In this document: positions 26,939 to 37,934 of the stretch, piece by piece
How the letters are laid out: every line of letters starts with the position of its first letter
Numbering within the stretch: the first letter of the stretch is position 1
Assembly (NCBI GenBank): GCA_030686115.1
Contig: CP131612.1
Coordinates: 2,542,001-2,606,000 of the forward strand
Length of the DNA: 64,000 nt
Reading direction: 5' to 3'
Source: Psychrobacter cibarius
GTDB taxonomy: Bacteria; Pseudomonadota; Gammaproteobacteria; Pseudomonadales; Moraxellaceae
Program-made: the position numbers and the translations under genes
Notes under the pieces: generated by a model
Told to the model about the DNA's origin: nothing
Databases searched by the model: none
Seen by the model: only the letters and a program-made list of their open reading frames with translations

Positions 26939-27853
26939 ATGAAGCCTTCTGTTCTTCCCTCTGATATCAATCTTATGGCCGCCACACCGCCGTCATCTTG
27001 GCAGCTATTTTTATCGACATTCTGCCGAAATAAAGGCGCGGTGCTTGGTTTTATTGTACTGGCATTGATGGTCATTATTGCCATCCTTGCGCCTGCCATT
27101 GCGCCCCATGACCCTTACGAGTTATTTACTGGTCAAGAGCAGTTGCCGCCTGCCTTTCTAGATGGCGGCAATACAATGTTTTGGCTAGGCACGGATGATG
27201 CTGGCCGAGATACATTATCTCGGGTGATGTATGGCGCGCGTTATTCTCTATTTATCGGTCTGAGCGCGACGACTCTTGCCATGTTAGTCGGTGTTTCATT
27301 AGGACTTAGTGCTGCATTTTGGCCCAAGGTTTGGGGCAAAGCCGTCATGCTGGTCAATGATATTTTGATGTCTTACCCGAGTTTACTGTTGGCGATCATC
27401 ATTGCCGCTATCTTAGGGCCTTCTATGACCAATACGATTATTACGATCGCCTTGGTCTGTACGCCACCTTTTATTCGGCTGACTCGTGCTACTGCAATGG
27501 TAGAGCTACAGCGTGAGTATTTTATCGCTTCACAAGTGATGGGCGCTGGTGTGCTTAGATTGTTATTTATCACCATTTTGCCCAACTGTATGGCACCACT
27601 CATCGTGCAGGCGACGATGATTTTCTCGTCTGCTATTTTAGAAGCAGGTGCAATTGGTTTCTTAGGCTTTGGTGTACAGCCACCCGATGCAGAATGGGGC
27701 GCGATGCTCGGTACAGCACGTCAGTATATTCAGAGTAATGTTTGGCTAGCGATTTGGCCCGGTGTCGCTATTTTCTTAGCCGCATTGTCGATTAACTTGA
27801 CTGGTGATGGCCTACGCGATGCGCTAGATCCCAAATTAAAGCAGGTGACCTAA
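26939..27853 (+). CDS. dppC: Dipeptide ABC transporter permease DppC
   Basis: This is a 304-residue permease. The cytoplasmic N-terminal segment is followed by [34 protein letters not shown] and the periplasmic [15 protein letters not shown] motif ([25 protein letters not shown]), typical of DppC/OppC. The EAA loop lies around 180-205 ([26 protein letters not shown]). AGGA supports the ATG. The stop codon is one base before dppD, so translation is coupled. Confidence 0.93.
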   Translation: MKPSVLPSDINLMAATPPSSWQLFLSTFCRNKGAVLGFIVLALMVIIAILAPAIAPHDPYELFTGQEQLPPAFLDGGNTMFWLGTDDAGRDTLSRVMYGARYSLFIGLSATTLAMLVGVSLGLSAAFWPKVWGKAVMLVNDILMSYPSLLLAIIIAAILGPSMTNTIITIALVCTPPFIRLTRATAMVELQREYFIASQVMGAGVLRLLFITILPNCMAPLIVQATMIFSSAILEAGAIGFLGFGVQPPDAEWGAMLGTARQYIQSNVWLAIWPGVAIFLAALSINLTGDGLRDALDPKLKQVT

Positions 27854-27854
27854 G

Positions 27855-28937
27855 ATGACTGAACCATTAATTAAAACGCCTACCACTCACACTTCTATGA
27901 ATGACGCATCAAAAAAAGAATCACCATTGTTGTTAGATATTGAAAATCTTTCGGTTACTTTCGGGCAAGGTGTGCGCGCTTTTCGTGCAGTCGATGATGT
28001 TTCGTTAAAGATTACACAAGGCGAAGTCATCGCAGTCGTGGGTGAATCTGGCTCGGGTAAGTCGGTCACTATGATGGCACTGATGGGGCTACTGCCACCC
28101 TCTGCGACTGTCCGTTCCAAGCGTGTGATGTTCGATGATAAAGACATGCTCAGTATGTCAGCCAAAGAAAAACGCGGCATCATGGGCAAAGATATCTCTA
28201 TGATCTTTCAAAATGCCATGTCTTGCTTAAATCCAAGCTTTACGGTTGAGATGCAACTGGGTGAAGTATTACGTAAGCATCTAGGCTTGCGTGGTTCAGC
28301 AGTACAGACACGTATCTTAGAGCTGTTAGAGCTGGTCGAAATGCCCGATGCCAAAAATCGACTCAAGGTTTACCCACATCAACTCTCAGGCGGCATGAGT
28401 CAACGAGTTATGATTGCGATGGCAATTGCTTGTGAGCCAAAACTACTCATCGCCGATGAGCCAACCACTGCACTGGATGTCACGGTACAAGCACAAATCA
28501 TGGATTTGCTCAACCGATTACAACGCGAAAAACAGATGGCAATGATACTGATTACCCATGACTTGGGTTTGGTCGCGCAAAACTCGCGTGATGTCGCGGT
28601 CATGTATGCCGGACAAATGGTCGAAACCAGTACCGTGCCGGAGATTTTTCAAAAGCCTGCTCACCCTTATACTGAGGCGTTGCTACAAGCCATTCCAGAG
28701 CTGGCTATCGGTCAAGACCGTCTGAACAGCTTACCCGGTGTCGTACCCAGCCAATACGATCGCCCGAGTGGTTGCTTATTGTCTCCTCGCTGCCCGTACA
28801 AAGAATCGGCTTGTGAAGTGCCACCGCCCATATTGGATACGCCCAATGGCAAGGTGCGCTGTATTCATCCAGAGTTGCCGAGCTTGCCTTCTAATTCATC
28901 TACCTCTCACGCTGCTACCTTGGAGTCACAAGTATGA
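27855..28937 (+). CDS. dppD: Dipeptide ABC transporter ATPase DppD
   Basis: This is a 360-residue cytoplasmic ATPase. Walker A is GESGSGKS, the signature LSGGMSQRV and Walker [13 protein letters not shown]. The C-terminal oligopeptide-transporter extension has the cysteines of [19 protein letters not shown]...CIHP, which in DppD/OppD proteins bind an iron-sulfur cluster. A 30-residue N-terminal leader precedes the ABC fold. It works as a heterodimer with DppF. Its stop overlaps the dppF start (ATGA). Confidence 0.95.
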   Translation: MTEPLIKTPTTHTSMNDASKKESPLLLDIENLSVTFGQGVRAFRAVDDVSLKITQGEVIAVVGESGSGKSVTMMALMGLLPPSATVRSKRVMFDDKDMLSMSAKEKRGIMGKDISMIFQNAMSCLNPSFTVEMQLGEVLRKHLGLRGSAVQTRILELLELVEMPDAKNRLKVYPHQLSGGMSQRVMIAMAIACEPKLLIADEPTTALDVTVQAQIMDLLNRLQREKQMAMILITHDLGLVAQNSRDVAVMYAGQMVETSTVPEIFQKPAHPYTEALLQAIPELAIGQDRLNSLPGVVPSQYDRPSGCLLSPRCPYKESACEVPPPILDTPNGKVRCIHPELPSLPSNSSTSHAATLESQV

Positions 28938-29905
28938 GTAATAAAGTGGTCCTGAAAGCAGACAATCTACATAAACACTACCCAGTATCGCAAGGGTTGG
29001 GTAAAGCAAAAGCTTACGTTAAAGCATTGAATGGTGTGTCGTTTGAGCTTGAGGCTGGCAAGACACTGGCCGTCGTCGGTGAATCAGGCTGCGGTAAATC
29101 TACTCTTGCCCGCCAGCTAACACTCATCGAAGAACCTACTCATGGCGAGCTATTTATCAATGATGAAGGCACTACCGGCTATAGCAGAAAAGCGCTAAAA
29201 GAGCTGCGTACCGAAATTCAAATGGTGTTTCAAAACCCTTATGGCAGCCTCAATCCACGCCATACTATCGGTTATCAGTTGACGGAACCATTAGATATTC
29301 ATACCAAACTGTCCAAAGATGAAAAGCGTGACAAAATCAACGAGATGATGCGAAATGTCGGTCTGCGTCCCGAACACGCTGGCCGTTATCCGCATATGTT
29401 TTCTGGAGGTCAGCGCCAACGTATTGCCCTCGCCCGCGCCATGATGCTCAACCCTAAAATTGTCGTCGCTGATGAGCCAACTTCCGCGCTCGATGTATCG
29501 ATTCAAGCGCAAGTCTTGAATCTGTTTATGGACTTGCAGGACGAGTATCGTACTGCTTACGTCTTTATCTCGCATAACTTGTCAGTCGTGCGTCATGTGG
29601 CTGATGATGTGATGGTGATGTATTTAGGTCAGGCTGTCGAACACGGTCCTAAAGAAGCGATTTATAATGCGCCAAAACACCCATATACCATCGCCCTATT
29701 GGCTGCGGCACCAACGGTAAATGGTCATAAGAACGATTTAACGCTACAAGGTGAGCTACCAAGCCCGCTCAATCCACCAAGTGGCTGCGCCCTGCACAAA
29801 CGCTGCCCATATGCCAAGCAGCAATGTAGCGAGATAGAGCCGCAACTGCGCGAGTGGGACGGTCGATTGGTGGCTTGTTTACGTTTAGAAGAAATATATG
29901 GATAA
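28934..29905 (+). CDS. dppF: Dipeptide ABC transporter ATPase DppF
   Basis: This is a 323-residue ATPase partner of DppD. Walker A is GESGCGKS, the signature FSGGQRQRI and Walker [13 protein letters not shown]. The C-terminal [24 protein letters not shown]...CLRLEE again has the four-cysteine pattern. The ATG overlaps the dppD stop by four bases (ATGA) with GGAG upstream. Its own 3' end overlaps the following DUF4424 gene by eight bases. Confidence 0.95.
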   Translation: MSNKVVLKADNLHKHYPVSQGLGKAKAYVKALNGVSFELEAGKTLAVVGESGCGKSTLARQLTLIEEPTHGELFINDEGTTGYSRKALKELRTEIQMVFQNPYGSLNPRHTIGYQLTEPLDIHTKLSKDEKRDKINEMMRNVGLRPEHAGRYPHMFSGGQRQRIALARAMMLNPKIVVADEPTSALDVSIQAQVLNLFMDLQDEYRTAYVFISHNLSVVRHVADDVMVMYLGQAVEHGPKEAIYNAPKHPYTIALLAAAPTVNGHKNDLTLQGELPSPLNPPSGCALHKRCPYAKQQCSEIEPQLREWDGRLVACLRLEEIYG

Positions 29906-30869
29906 GCGCCATCTGATGTTTAGCGGTACATTAGCTTACACTGTGCTGCTAGCAATGACTGCTGCCCAAGCAAACGACTCTACTGGCTACATAGGTACAG
30001 GCGGTGTTGAATATCTTAAAAATAAAAATATCAGCATGCACAGTGAAGACTTATATATCTCCAAAGATAAAATCCGCGTCAATTATGAGTTTAAAAACTT
30101 AAGCAATAAGGATATTACCGAAACCGTTTTATTTCCTATGCCCGCTGTTCCTAGTTTTACAGGCTCAGATTTTGCTGATACTAGCGAAACTTATAATAAT
30201 TTTAAACTTTGGGTCAATGGCAAACCCATTGATCCAGAACTACATGTTCGCACTTTTATGTACCCAATAGTCTTCAAAGATGGCGATAGAACCTATGCAG
30301 ACACCTCTATTGATACGACTGAAATATTTAAATCCTGTGGTCTTAACGAGGCTGATATGATGGGACCTTGGACGTATCAAGTTGACACTGAATATGTCAA
30401 TCAACAGCTTTTAGATTGTAATAATAAGGCACTAGATAGATTCATCTATGATAGAGAAAGTCTTTATATACCTTGGGATTCGCAGGTTATCTATAGTTGG
30501 GAGCAAAAATTCAAAGCCAATGCGACGACCAAAATCAAGCATTCATATACACCGCTTGTAGGTGGCTCAGTTCATCTAGGTGAAGAACAATTCCCAGATT
30601 TTTGCGTAGACAGTTCAACTCAGAGAGGATTTCACAAGGGTGGTGGTCGTCCCTATCATGCCTTAAGCTATATATTGACTACGGGGGCTAACTGGGCCAA
30701 ACCGATTAGCAATTTCAAACTTACCGTAGAACGCGATCCTAATGAATTGGTGTCGTTTTGCTGGAAAGGAAAGGGTAAAGTCAAAAAGGTAAGCGCAACG
30801 ACGTTTGAGATTAAAGAGACTAACTTTATGCCAACGCACGATGTTGATGTGGCTTTTATTATGAAGTAA
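29898..30869 (+). CDS. DUF4424 family secreted protein
   Basis: This 323-residue protein has a cleavable signal peptide (core AYTVLLAMTA, cleavage after AQA, residue 25). The mature part starts with GTGGVEYLKNKNISMHSEDLYISKDKIRVNYEFKNLSNKDITETVLFPMP, the conserved opening of DUF4424, a family of periplasmic or secreted beta-rich proteins without a known role. Four Cys residues in the middle may form disulfides. The ATG overlaps dppF by eight bases, so it is translationally coupled to the peptide importer, which is the only functional clue. Confidence 0.85.
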   Translation: MDKRHLMFSGTLAYTVLLAMTAAQANDSTGYIGTGGVEYLKNKNISMHSEDLYISKDKIRVNYEFKNLSNKDITETVLFPMPAVPSFTGSDFADTSETYNNFKLWVNGKPIDPELHVRTFMYPIVFKDGDRTYADTSIDTTEIFKSCGLNEADMMGPWTYQVDTEYVNQQLLDCNNKALDRFIYDRESLYIPWDSQVIYSWEQKFKANATTKIKHSYTPLVGGSVHLGEEQFPDFCVDSSTQRGFHKGGGRPYHALSYILTTGANWAKPISNFKLTVERDPNELVSFCWKGKGKVKKVSATTFEIKETNFMPTHDVDVAFIMK

Positions 30870-31040
30870 AGTTTAGTTTGTAGAGTGTACCCAGCGCATC
30901 GATAAAACTTGTTTCGACGGTCATCTTGTCGCTGGGTTTTCGTGAACAAAACCAAGCAAAAAAACAAAAATATTAGCCTCAGCATCTGATGCTTTAAAAG
31001 CGGGGAAATATGCGAAGCATGCGTCGGTGTTCTTTAAAGG

Positions 31041-32060
31041 CTAAGCAATATTTACCACACCGCGGCACTTAGGAAATTTGCTACAACCAAAAAAGGCTTG
31101 ACCTTGATTCAGGCCTTTTTTTGCTACTCGCTTGATCATCTCTCCATTACATTTCGGGCAAGTTGGCGCTTGAACGAGATTAGCAGTAGGGTTTGTCGCC
31201 TCAAATATTGCAGGTGCTTCCACCTGTGGCTCAAGCTCTACAACCTCAAACGGTGTAAGAAACACTTTATTAGCCATATCATATGGTGTATTTGTCTGCT
31301 GAGTACTAAAACTATCAACTGGTAAATCGCTAGATTCAATCTCAGTCTGACCCGACCATCGCAGCACTTCTCTACTTTTCAGCGTGGCTCGTTTAGCGGT
31401 TTCTTTTATTACCGGCTCGAGTGTAGGCTTACTGGCAGTTTTAGCAATTGTTTTATCAGTAGAGTTACTGCTAGGCTGTTTGTTTGAGGGGCTATGCTTG
31501 TCTTTTAGATAGGCTTTATGCTCTCTATTGGTGCGCCAAGATTTGCTAAATCTGTTGCTATTAATCTGCTCAACGATAGACTTGACCTCGTCTTCAGTCA
31601 GTATCTCATCTTGTTTCTTCTTCACATAAGAGACCATCCCACCTGTCAATACGTGTTCAGGTAACTCATCACGAGTTTTCAGCTCACACTCACCGATGAA
31701 AGCAATCATCGAATGAAAGTAGCTCAGCTCCAATCCTAATAAATCTGCGAGAGTCCTAATGTGCAAGTAGTTTTGGCGTAATGGGTTTTGGAATTTATAC
31801 TTACTTCCATTTGGGAAAGCTTGCGTCCACTGCTTTTGCTTTTCGCTACCATATATCCAGCCTTTATAATTCTTGGTTTCGATGACAAAGATGCCGTATA
31901 CAGAGACGATAATATGATCGATTTGGGTACTGCCACCATTGGCTCTTGGCAAGGTAATACTGTTTAATCGGTGATAGACATTTTTTTCTAATTTTAGCCA
32001 CATGGCGACGTTGATGACGGTTTCACCTAGGAAACCTTTAAAGCTGGATTTTAGGGACAT
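31041..32060 (-). CDS. NERD-domain protein with C-terminal topoisomerase-type zinc finger
   Basis: This 339-residue protein has an N-terminal NERD (nuclease-related) domain, about residues 5-130, with PD-(D/E)XK-like residues: Asp in STQIDHIIVS, then FVIETKNYKGWIYG. A variable, Ser/Lys-rich linker (about 180-260) leads to a C4 zinc finger at the end (CPKCNGEMIKRV...GCSKFPKCRG) like those in topoisomerase I. The combination suggests DNA or nucleic-acid processing; the substrate is unknown. The start is set at the ATG at 32060; the open frame extends to a TTG at 32111, but NERD similarity begins after the ATG. The ribosome site is poor. Confidence 0.8.
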   Translation of the reverse strand: MSLKSSFKGFLGETVINVAMWLKLEKNVYHRLNSITLPRANGGSTQIDHIIVSVYGIFVIETKNYKGWIYGSEKQKQWTQAFPNGSKYKFQNPLRQNYLHIRTLADLLGLELSYFHSMIAFIGECELKTRDELPEHVLTGGMVSYVKKKQDEILTEDEVKSIVEQINSNRFSKSWRTNREHKAYLKDKHSPSNKQPSSNSTDKTIAKTASKPTLEPVIKETAKRATLKSREVLRWSGQTEIESSDLPVDSFSTQQTNTPYDMANKVFLTPFEVVELEPQVEAPAIFEATNPTANLVQAPTCPKCNGEMIKRVAKKGLNQGQAFFGCSKFPKCRGVVNIA

Positions 32061-32135
32061 GGTTTTTTTCTTGAAAGTGGTTATGAAAAAATAAATAACG
32101 TTCAATATCAATATACTAATTACTTTTGGTTAAAA

Positions 32136-32792
32136 TTACCGATCTACAATTGCTGTTCTGACGATAGTTAAACCAATGACGCCAAGCAATGCCCCTGTAA
32201 CTTTATCGATGTAATAAGCAACTTGGGTAAATTTAGCGCGTACTTTGCGAGTCGACAATAGAAATATGACAGCAGTGTCCCACGCGAATACCACAACAGT
32301 CATCCAAACACCTAAGCCCAATTTGAACACAAAACTTATTTCTGGTGTCAACACTACAGTGAATAAACTGAGATAAAAGAGTAGATTTTTAGGATTAAAT
32401 ATTCCAGACAAAAACCCTGCAGTAAATTCCTTTAAAAAAGTTGTCTTAGGTATATTTGAATGGGCTGATTGGGCTACCTGAAATTGGTCATACGCATCTT
32501 TTCGTGCGCGTAACGCCTGTATCCCAAGGTACATTAAAAACAACCCACCAATGATTTTTAGCGTAATCATAATAGGTGCAGAGGCGGCTAAAATTGAGCC
32601 AACACCAATTAGACATAGACCGATGTACACTGCATTAGCAAAGGTGATACCGAGCGCAACCCCTATTGCGTCTTTACTGTCGTTCTTAATCGCACTCTTT
32701 ACGATCAATACAAAATCCGGTCCAGGACTCAATAGTGCAAGAAAATGCGCCAAGCCGACCGTGATAAAAATACTCAACAAATCCCAGTTCAT
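32136..32792 (-). CDS. LysE/RhtB-family amino-acid exporter
   Basis: This is a 218-residue inner-membrane protein with about six hydrophobic segments. The start LAHFLALLSPGPDFVLIVKSAIKNDSKDAIGVALGI carries the family motif (SPGPDF then a Gly-rich helix), and GFLSGIFNPKNLLFYLSLF is the second conserved block. The family exports lysine, homoserine, threonine or cysteine derivatives; the exact substrate is unreadable. It lies 75 bases upstream of the NERD gene on the same strand, possibly by chance. Confidence 0.9.
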   Translation of the reverse strand: MNWDLLSIFITVGLAHFLALLSPGPDFVLIVKSAIKNDSKDAIGVALGITFANAVYIGLCLIGVGSILAASAPIMITLKIIGGLFLMYLGIQALRARKDAYDQFQVAQSAHSNIPKTTFLKEFTAGFLSGIFNPKNLLFYLSLFTVVLTPEISFVFKLGLGVWMTVVVFAWDTAVIFLLSTRKVRAKFTQVAYYIDKVTGALLGVIGLTIVRTAIVDR

Positions 32793-32864
32793 AATTAGTC
32801 CGTACTCTGTTTTTTTTAATTATGGACTAAATACCACTATGAATACACTGATTATTTAGCCAAT

Positions 32865-32902
32865 AAAAAGAGCCACCAGATTTCTCCGGCAGCTCTTTTT
32901 TT
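32865..32902 (-). terminator. Terminator of tkt
   Basis: On the minus strand GAGCTGCC...GGTGGCTC forms a stem with one bulge per arm, followed by TTTTT. It lies 24 bases after the tkt stop. Confidence 0.8.
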
Positions 32903-32925
32903 AAATACTGACTAAGTTAGGTTTA

Positions 32926-34923
32926 TTACACCAAACTATTTACTGCTTCAACCACAGCATCAGTGGTAATACCGAACTCTTTGTATAACTGATCTGCAGG
33001 AGCAGATTCACCATAAGTCGTCATGCCGATGACTTTGCCATCTAAACCAACAAACTTATACCAGTAATCCACATGCGCGGCTTCGACTGCAACGCGAGCG
33101 CGAATATTGGCAGGCAATACCGCTTCACGATAGCTAGCATCTTGCTCAACGAAAATCTCAGCACATGGCATAGAAACGACACGAACGCCAACACCATTTG
33201 CGCTCAACGTTTCATATGCTTGCATCGCTAGGCCAACTTCTGAACCAGTCGCGATGATGATGGCTTGTAGCTCGCCTTGCTCTTTCGCAAGTACATAACC
33301 ACCTTTAGTGATGTTCGCTACTTGCTCGCTATCACGGGCTTGATGTGGCAAGCTTTGACGACTAAAAATCAATGCTGATGGATTATGTTCAGACTTAATA
33401 GCTTCTACCCAAGCACTGGCAGATTCGGTCGCATCACAAGGACGCCATGTGCGTAGATTTGGCGTGGTACGTAGGCTAGTCAATTGCTCAACTGGCTGAT
33501 GCGTTGGGCCATCTTCACCCAGACCGATAGAGTCATGCGTATAGACATGGATGACGCGCTGCTTCATGAGTGCACCCATGCGTACCGCGTTACGTGCGTA
33601 TTCCATAAACATCAGGAACGTTGCGACGTAAGGGATAAAACCGCCATGCAATGCGATGCCATTAGCAATCGCGGTCATGCCGAACTCACGTACGCCATAA
33701 TAGATATAATTGCCGTCAGCATCTTTCTCGATGCCTTTAGCGCCTTTGAATAGCGTGAGGTTCGAGCCAGCTAGATCCGCTGAACCGCCTAGCAATTCTG
33801 GTAATAATGGCTGCAAAGTATTAATAGCATTTTGACTGGCTTTACGACTGGCGACATCACCGCCCGCTTCTTGTGTTTGCTGAATGTAGGCTTGTGCTTG
33901 GCTATCAAAGTCAGCAGGCAAATCACCATTTAGACGACGCAATAGCTCAGACGCCAGTTCAGGATAGGCTTTTTTATACGCGTCAAAGTCAGCATCCCAG
34001 TTCTTTTGTTGTACGTCACCTTTAGCTTTAGCATCCCACGCTTCATAGATTTCATCATCTAATTCAAACGGTGCATGTTTCCAAGACAATGCATCACGAG
34101 TCAAGGCGATTTCGTCATCACCTAGTGGTGCGCCATGACTGGCTGCTAAGCCTTGTTTGTTCGGGCTACCCGCACCGATTGTGGTTTTACAAATCAGAAG
34201 ACTTGGTTTAGTAGTCTCTTTTAGCGCTTGTTCAGTTGCTTGCGTAATCGCATCCGCATCATGACCATCGACTTTGATAACTTGCCAGCCATAAGACTCA
34301 AAACGCGCCTCAGTATCATCTGTGAACCAGCCTTCGACATTACCATCGATAGAGATACCATTGTCATCATAGAAGAAGACCAGCTTGCCAAGACCTAACG
34401 TGCCAGCCAGTGAACACACTTCATGACTGATACCTTCCATCAAGCAACCATCGCCTAAAAATGCATAGGTATTGTGGTCTACGACATTATGGCCTTCACG
34501 ATTGAACTGTGCCGCTAGCGTTTTCTCTGCAATCGCAAAACCAACCGCATTGGCAATACCTTGACCTAGCGGACCAGTAGTTGTCTCGACACCTGGTGTA
34601 TAGCCAAGCTCAGGATGACCTGGGGTTTTTGAATGCAGCTGACGGAAACCTTTCAGATCATCAACGCTGACGTCATAACCAGATAAATGCAGCAATGAGT
34701 AAATAAGCATCGAGCCATGACCGTTCGATAATACAAAGCGATCACGGTTGTGCCACTGCGGGTCAGCAGGATTATGCTTCAAAAACTTGCGCCACAAAAC
34801 TTCGGCAATATCGGCCATACCCATTGGCGCGCCTGGATGTCCAGAGTTGGCTTTTTGAACCGCATCAAACGACAGTACACGGATGGCATTGGCTAATTTA
34901 CGTTCGCTAATTGGAGCTGGCAT
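32926..34923 (-). CDS. tkt: Transketolase
   Basis: This 665-residue thiamine-diphosphate enzyme is of normal length. The N-terminal [26 protein letters not shown] and the ThDP-binding [12 protein letters not shown]...NGISIDG are present, as are the pyrimidine-domain [18 protein letters not shown] and [16 protein letters not shown] with their catalytic histidines. It moves two-carbon units between sugar phosphates in the pentose phosphate pathway, supplying ribose 5-phosphate and erythrose 4-phosphate. AGGA lies eight bases before the ATG. It is monocistronic, with a terminator. Confidence 0.97.
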   Translation of the reverse strand: MPAPISERKLANAIRVLSFDAVQKANSGHPGAPMGMADIAEVLWRKFLKHNPADPQWHNRDRFVLSNGHGSMLIYSLLHLSGYDVSVDDLKGFRQLHSKTPGHPELGYTPGVETTTGPLGQGIANAVGFAIAEKTLAAQFNREGHNVVDHNTYAFLGDGCLMEGISHEVCSLAGTLGLGKLVFFYDDNGISIDGNVEGWFTDDTEARFESYGWQVIKVDGHDADAITQATEQALKETTKPSLLICKTTIGAGSPNKQGLAASHGAPLGDDEIALTRDALSWKHAPFELDDEIYEAWDAKAKGDVQQKNWDADFDAYKKAYPELASELLRRLNGDLPADFDSQAQAYIQQTQEAGGDVASRKASQNAINTLQPLLPELLGGSADLAGSNLTLFKGAKGIEKDADGNYIYYGVREFGMTAIANGIALHGGFIPYVATFLMFMEYARNAVRMGALMKQRVIHVYTHDSIGLGEDGPTHQPVEQLTSLRTTPNLRTWRPCDATESASAWVEAIKSEHNPSALIFSRQSLPHQARDSEQVANITKGGYVLAKEQGELQAIIIATGSEVGLAMQAYETLSANGVGVRVVSMPCAEIFVEQDASYREAVLPANIRARVAVEAAHVDYWYKFVGLDGKVIGMTTYGESAPADQLYKEFGITTDAVVEAVNSLV

Positions 34924-35125
34924 AGAGTGTCCTAGTATTGGGCTAAGAGGAGAGTTTACTCAAAGGAGTATAAGCATAAGGACGCCAAATGCGCCCCTAA
35001 GTTATAGACTATAAAATCAAAGTATAATATTAACATATTTGCTATGAGGCTAGCTAAGAAATGGTATGACAGAATCGTTTGTGTTTAATAATTATTCATA
35101 TCAGTTTTATCAAACTACCCTATAT

Positions 35126-35160
35126 TAAAAAGCTGTGAGTCATCTTAGTAACTCACAGCT
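35126..35160 (-). terminator. Terminator of serS
   Basis: A stem AGCTGTGAGT pairs with ACTCACAGCT, followed on the minus strand by TTTTT, 20 bases after the serS stop. Confidence 0.85.
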
Positions 35161-35179
35161 AGTATAAGCAATATAGCTA

Positions 35180-36466
35180 TTAAACTGAAATAGTCTCAGC
35201 ACCGCCCATAAACGGACGCAATACTTCTGGAATGGTGATGCTACTATCAGCGTTTTGATGATTTTCCATCACTGCCAATAGTGTACGACCCACTGCCAAG
35301 CCTGAACCATTTAGCGTGTGTGCTAAGCTGGTTTGTTTGCCGTCTTTGACACGTGTGCCCATACGGCGCGCTTGGAAGTCACCGCAGTTAGAGCAGCTAG
35401 AGATTTCGCGATAGGTATCTTGGCTCGGTAACCATACTTCGATGTCATAGGTCTTTTGTGCTGCGAAACCCATATCACCAGTACATAGCTGAACAGTGCG
35501 GTATGGTAGGTTCAACTGCTGCAAGATATATTCAGCTTGTCCAGTCATTGCTTCTAGTAACTCATCAGACTGCTCAGCCGTGGCAATATTGACCATCTCG
35601 ACTTTTTCAAACTGATGCTGACGGATCAGACCACGAGTATCACGCCCATGAGAGCCCGCCTCACTACGGAAACAAGGCGTATGCGCGGTAAACTTAAGCG
35701 GTAATTCACTGATGTCCAAACGCTCGCCACGTACCAAATTGGTCATTGGCACTTCAGCAGTAGGAATGAGATAAAAGTCCATATCTTCGTTGTTTGTATG
35801 ATTTTTGAGCTTAAACAAATCATCTTCAAACTTAGGCAGCTGTCCTGTACCTTTTAGGCTATCTGAATTCACAATATAAGGCACATAGGTCTCAAGATAG
35901 CCGTACTTCATGGTATGGGTATTGAGCATAAATTGAATCAGGGCGCGATGCATTTGCGCCAACTGTCCTTTTAGCACATTAAAGCGGCTACCAGTCAGCT
36001 TGGTCGCTGCTTCAAAGTCGAGCATGCCAAGTGTCTCGCCAATATAAGTGTGATCTTGAATCTCAAAATCAAACGTACGCGGCGTGCCCCACTTGCGCAC
36101 TTCTACGTTATCATCTTCTGACGTACCCACTGGCACATCGGCTGCTGGAATATTTGGAATTTGCATAGCAGCTTTGTTGATACGCTCTTGTAGAGTGCGC
36201 AGCTCGTCTTCGGCTGTTTTAATCTCACCACTGACATTCTGCATCTCAGCCAATAGCTCACTGGCATCTTCGCCTGACTTTTTCAAAGCACCCACTTGCT
36301 TAGCACCCGCATTACGGCTCGACTGCAACTCTTCGGTTTTGATCTGCAAAGATTTACGTTCTGACTCAACCGTTTGCCAAAAATCTATGTCAAGTGCATA
36401 ACCACGAGTGGCCAGTTGCTGTTGTAAATCGCTTAAATCGCCGCGTAAGAGTTTTGGATCAATCAT
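35180..36466 (-). CDS. serS: Serine-tRNA ligase
   Basis: This is a 428-residue class II aminoacyl-tRNA synthetase. The N-terminal coiled-coil arm (about 27-100) that reads the long variable arm of tRNA-Ser is present. Motif 2 is [20 protein letters not shown] and motif 3 is [17 protein letters not shown]. It charges tRNA-Ser, including the unusual T73 genes at 14429 and 14603. It is monocistronic, with its own terminator. Confidence 0.97.
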   Translation of the reverse strand: MIDPKLLRGDLSDLQQQLATRGYALDIDFWQTVESERKSLQIKTEELQSSRNAGAKQVGALKKSGEDASELLAEMQNVSGEIKTAEDELRTLQERINKAAMQIPNIPAADVPVGTSEDDNVEVRKWGTPRTFDFEIQDHTYIGETLGMLDFEAATKLTGSRFNVLKGQLAQMHRALIQFMLNTHTMKYGYLETYVPYIVNSDSLKGTGQLPKFEDDLFKLKNHTNNEDMDFYLIPTAEVPMTNLVRGERLDISELPLKFTAHTPCFRSEAGSHGRDTRGLIRQHQFEKVEMVNIATAEQSDELLEAMTGQAEYILQQLNLPYRTVQLCTGDMGFAAQKTYDIEVWLPSQDTYREISSCSNCGDFQARRMGTRVKDGKQTSLAHTLNGSGLAVGRTLLAVMENHQNADSSITIPEVLRPFMGGAETISV

Positions 36467-36899
36467 AATAGTTGCCTGTAACGCTAGAAGTGAGGAAGAG
36501 GTTCGAAAGTGTTATTTTTAAAGATACTGTTTTTAAAGGTGCTGATTTTATCAAAATAAGTGATAGCCGCTATAATACCAAGACACAGCAGATTTGACCA
36601 TGTTTTGACCGCTGCTGATTGAATTTTCATTTATTACTTTCATTATCCGTAGCCAGTTATATTTGCTTTAAATACATCTCTCAAAGTTCAGCTTACCTCA
36701 ATAAGCCTCGCCCATCTTTATTAAAACCATTAATATCACCTCTATCAACGAACAGAGCGGCTTATATGTTTCATTTAGAGGTACTTTTCGGTAAGATAAG
36801 CGCATACCTTTTATTCGACTTCTAGCCAAGTACGACGTAGCTGCTACGTTTTGTCGATTTAAACCCAACACTTTCAATACAAGTATTTGAGAAACCTTT
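36467..36899. other. Divergent intergenic region between serS and the YcxB-like gene
   Basis: This is 433 bases with no believable gene; an open frame at 36619-36825 has no family resemblance and no good ribosome site. It should contain the promoters of both flanking genes. A short direct repeat 'tttttaaag' occurs near 36513-36537. Confidence 0.55.
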
Positions 36900-37559
36900 A
36901 TGGCCTTGTACCCCTATACGCTACAACCTGTCGCCTTAAACCTAACTGAGGCAGAATTTCACCAAGCACAATACGAGCTATTTGCCAGTGCCAGCCCTTC
37001 TTTCGGTCTAAAAAGCATCAAAATGAAAGAATGGATCATTATGGCGGTAACCGTGGTACTAGCGATCGCAGGGTTGGTTTTTGTCACCGGCTACTCAACC
37101 ATTATCTTTTGGCTGATGTTAGTTTCAGTCGTCATTTATTTACTGGTTCGTACCCTTGGCTTTAAATGGTATGTGAAAAGAGAGTTTGACAAGCAAGTGG
37201 CCGATCAAGAGATGCCAGACGAGATGCGTCAGATGAAATTGGGCGTACAAAAGCATGGCCTCGTCATGGCAATGCCAGTGAATCAGCCTGACACATTTAA
37301 TAACAACCAAATGCGCGGCATGCAAATGCGAGCAGGCACGACCCAGCAAGCCGTCATTCCATGGTCAGCTGTCAAAAGCTGGGATGAGACGGACGACTAT
37401 ATCTTTATGATGTTTGAGATGAAAGGTCAACAAGGCAGCCAAATTGTACCAAAACGCTTAGAAGCACAGAAGTTTCCGATCGATACGGTACGTCAGCATT
37501 TGCAAGAAGTTATCCCCGTTAAAGGCTTAAATCCTGAAAACTTACAGCCGCCAGCATAA
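36900..37559 (+). CDS. YcxB-like membrane protein
   Basis: This 219-residue protein has two adjacent membrane helices (about 45-65 and 68-88) and a C-terminal soluble part (about 130-205). The pattern QQAVIPWSAVKSWDETDDYIFMMFEMKGQQGSQIVPKRLEAQKF matches the YcxB-like C-terminal domain, where the W-x-A/E...D..YI...F....A.IIPKR motif is conserved. The function of this family is unknown. A Met-rich, low-complexity stretch (NNNQMRGMQMRAG) lies between. The ribosome site is weak. It is transcribed alone. Confidence 0.75.
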   Translation: MALYPYTLQPVALNLTEAEFHQAQYELFASASPSFGLKSIKMKEWIIMAVTVVLAIAGLVFVTGYSTIIFWLMLVSVVIYLLVRTLGFKWYVKREFDKQVADQEMPDEMRQMKLGVQKHGLVMAMPVNQPDTFNNNQMRGMQMRAGTTQQAVIPWSAVKSWDETDDYIFMMFEMKGQQGSQIVPKRLEAQKFPIDTVRQHLQEVIPVKGLNPENLQPPA

Positions 37560-37683
37560 AATAGTAGAAGACTTCTTTATCGCTTACTATATGAGCGATA
37601 AAGAAATGATCAATAAAAAACACTTTTTACAAAACCAATCATAATTATAAATTTATTGAAATTAACTTATCGATGGTGCTCTG

Positions 37684-37716
37684 CTATTATAATAGTTATC
37701 AAAAGAAAGGTGATAA
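37684..37716. promoter_or_regulatory. Palindromes in the dps upstream region (distal)
   Basis: A perfect 12-base palindrome CTATTATAATAG (37684-37695) is directly followed by an inverted repeat TTATCA-9-TGATAA (37696-37716). The AT-rich dyads resemble sites of metal or peroxide regulators in general form only. They lie about 220-250 bases upstream of the dps start. Confidence 0.4.
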
Positions 37717-37829
37717 TTGCTCTAAATTATATGAATGTATAGTTATGATTTTAGCTTAAGCTGACGCCATTCTATATGGCAGTTTTATCATACTATTTTC
37801 TAAGATTGTTACTTTTTAAGGCTGAAAAG

Positions 37830-37845
37830 CGTTAATATATTAACG
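37830..37845. promoter_or_regulatory. Perfect 16-base palindrome upstream of dps (proximal)
   Basis: CGTTAATATATTAACG reads the same on both strands and lies 90 bases before the dps start codon, a usual position for an operator or activator site. The regulator is not known. Confidence 0.5.
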
Positions 37846-37934
37846 AGCATAGTAATGCAGCACACGAGTTGCTACACTTCTCATCTTCTTCATTTAATGT
37901 TTTATCTCAACACTCAAACTATAAGGATAATATT

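Noticed and set aside
36619..36825. 68-codon frame before the YcxB-like gene
   Set aside because: No ribosome site, no family resemblance and composition unlike the neighbours.
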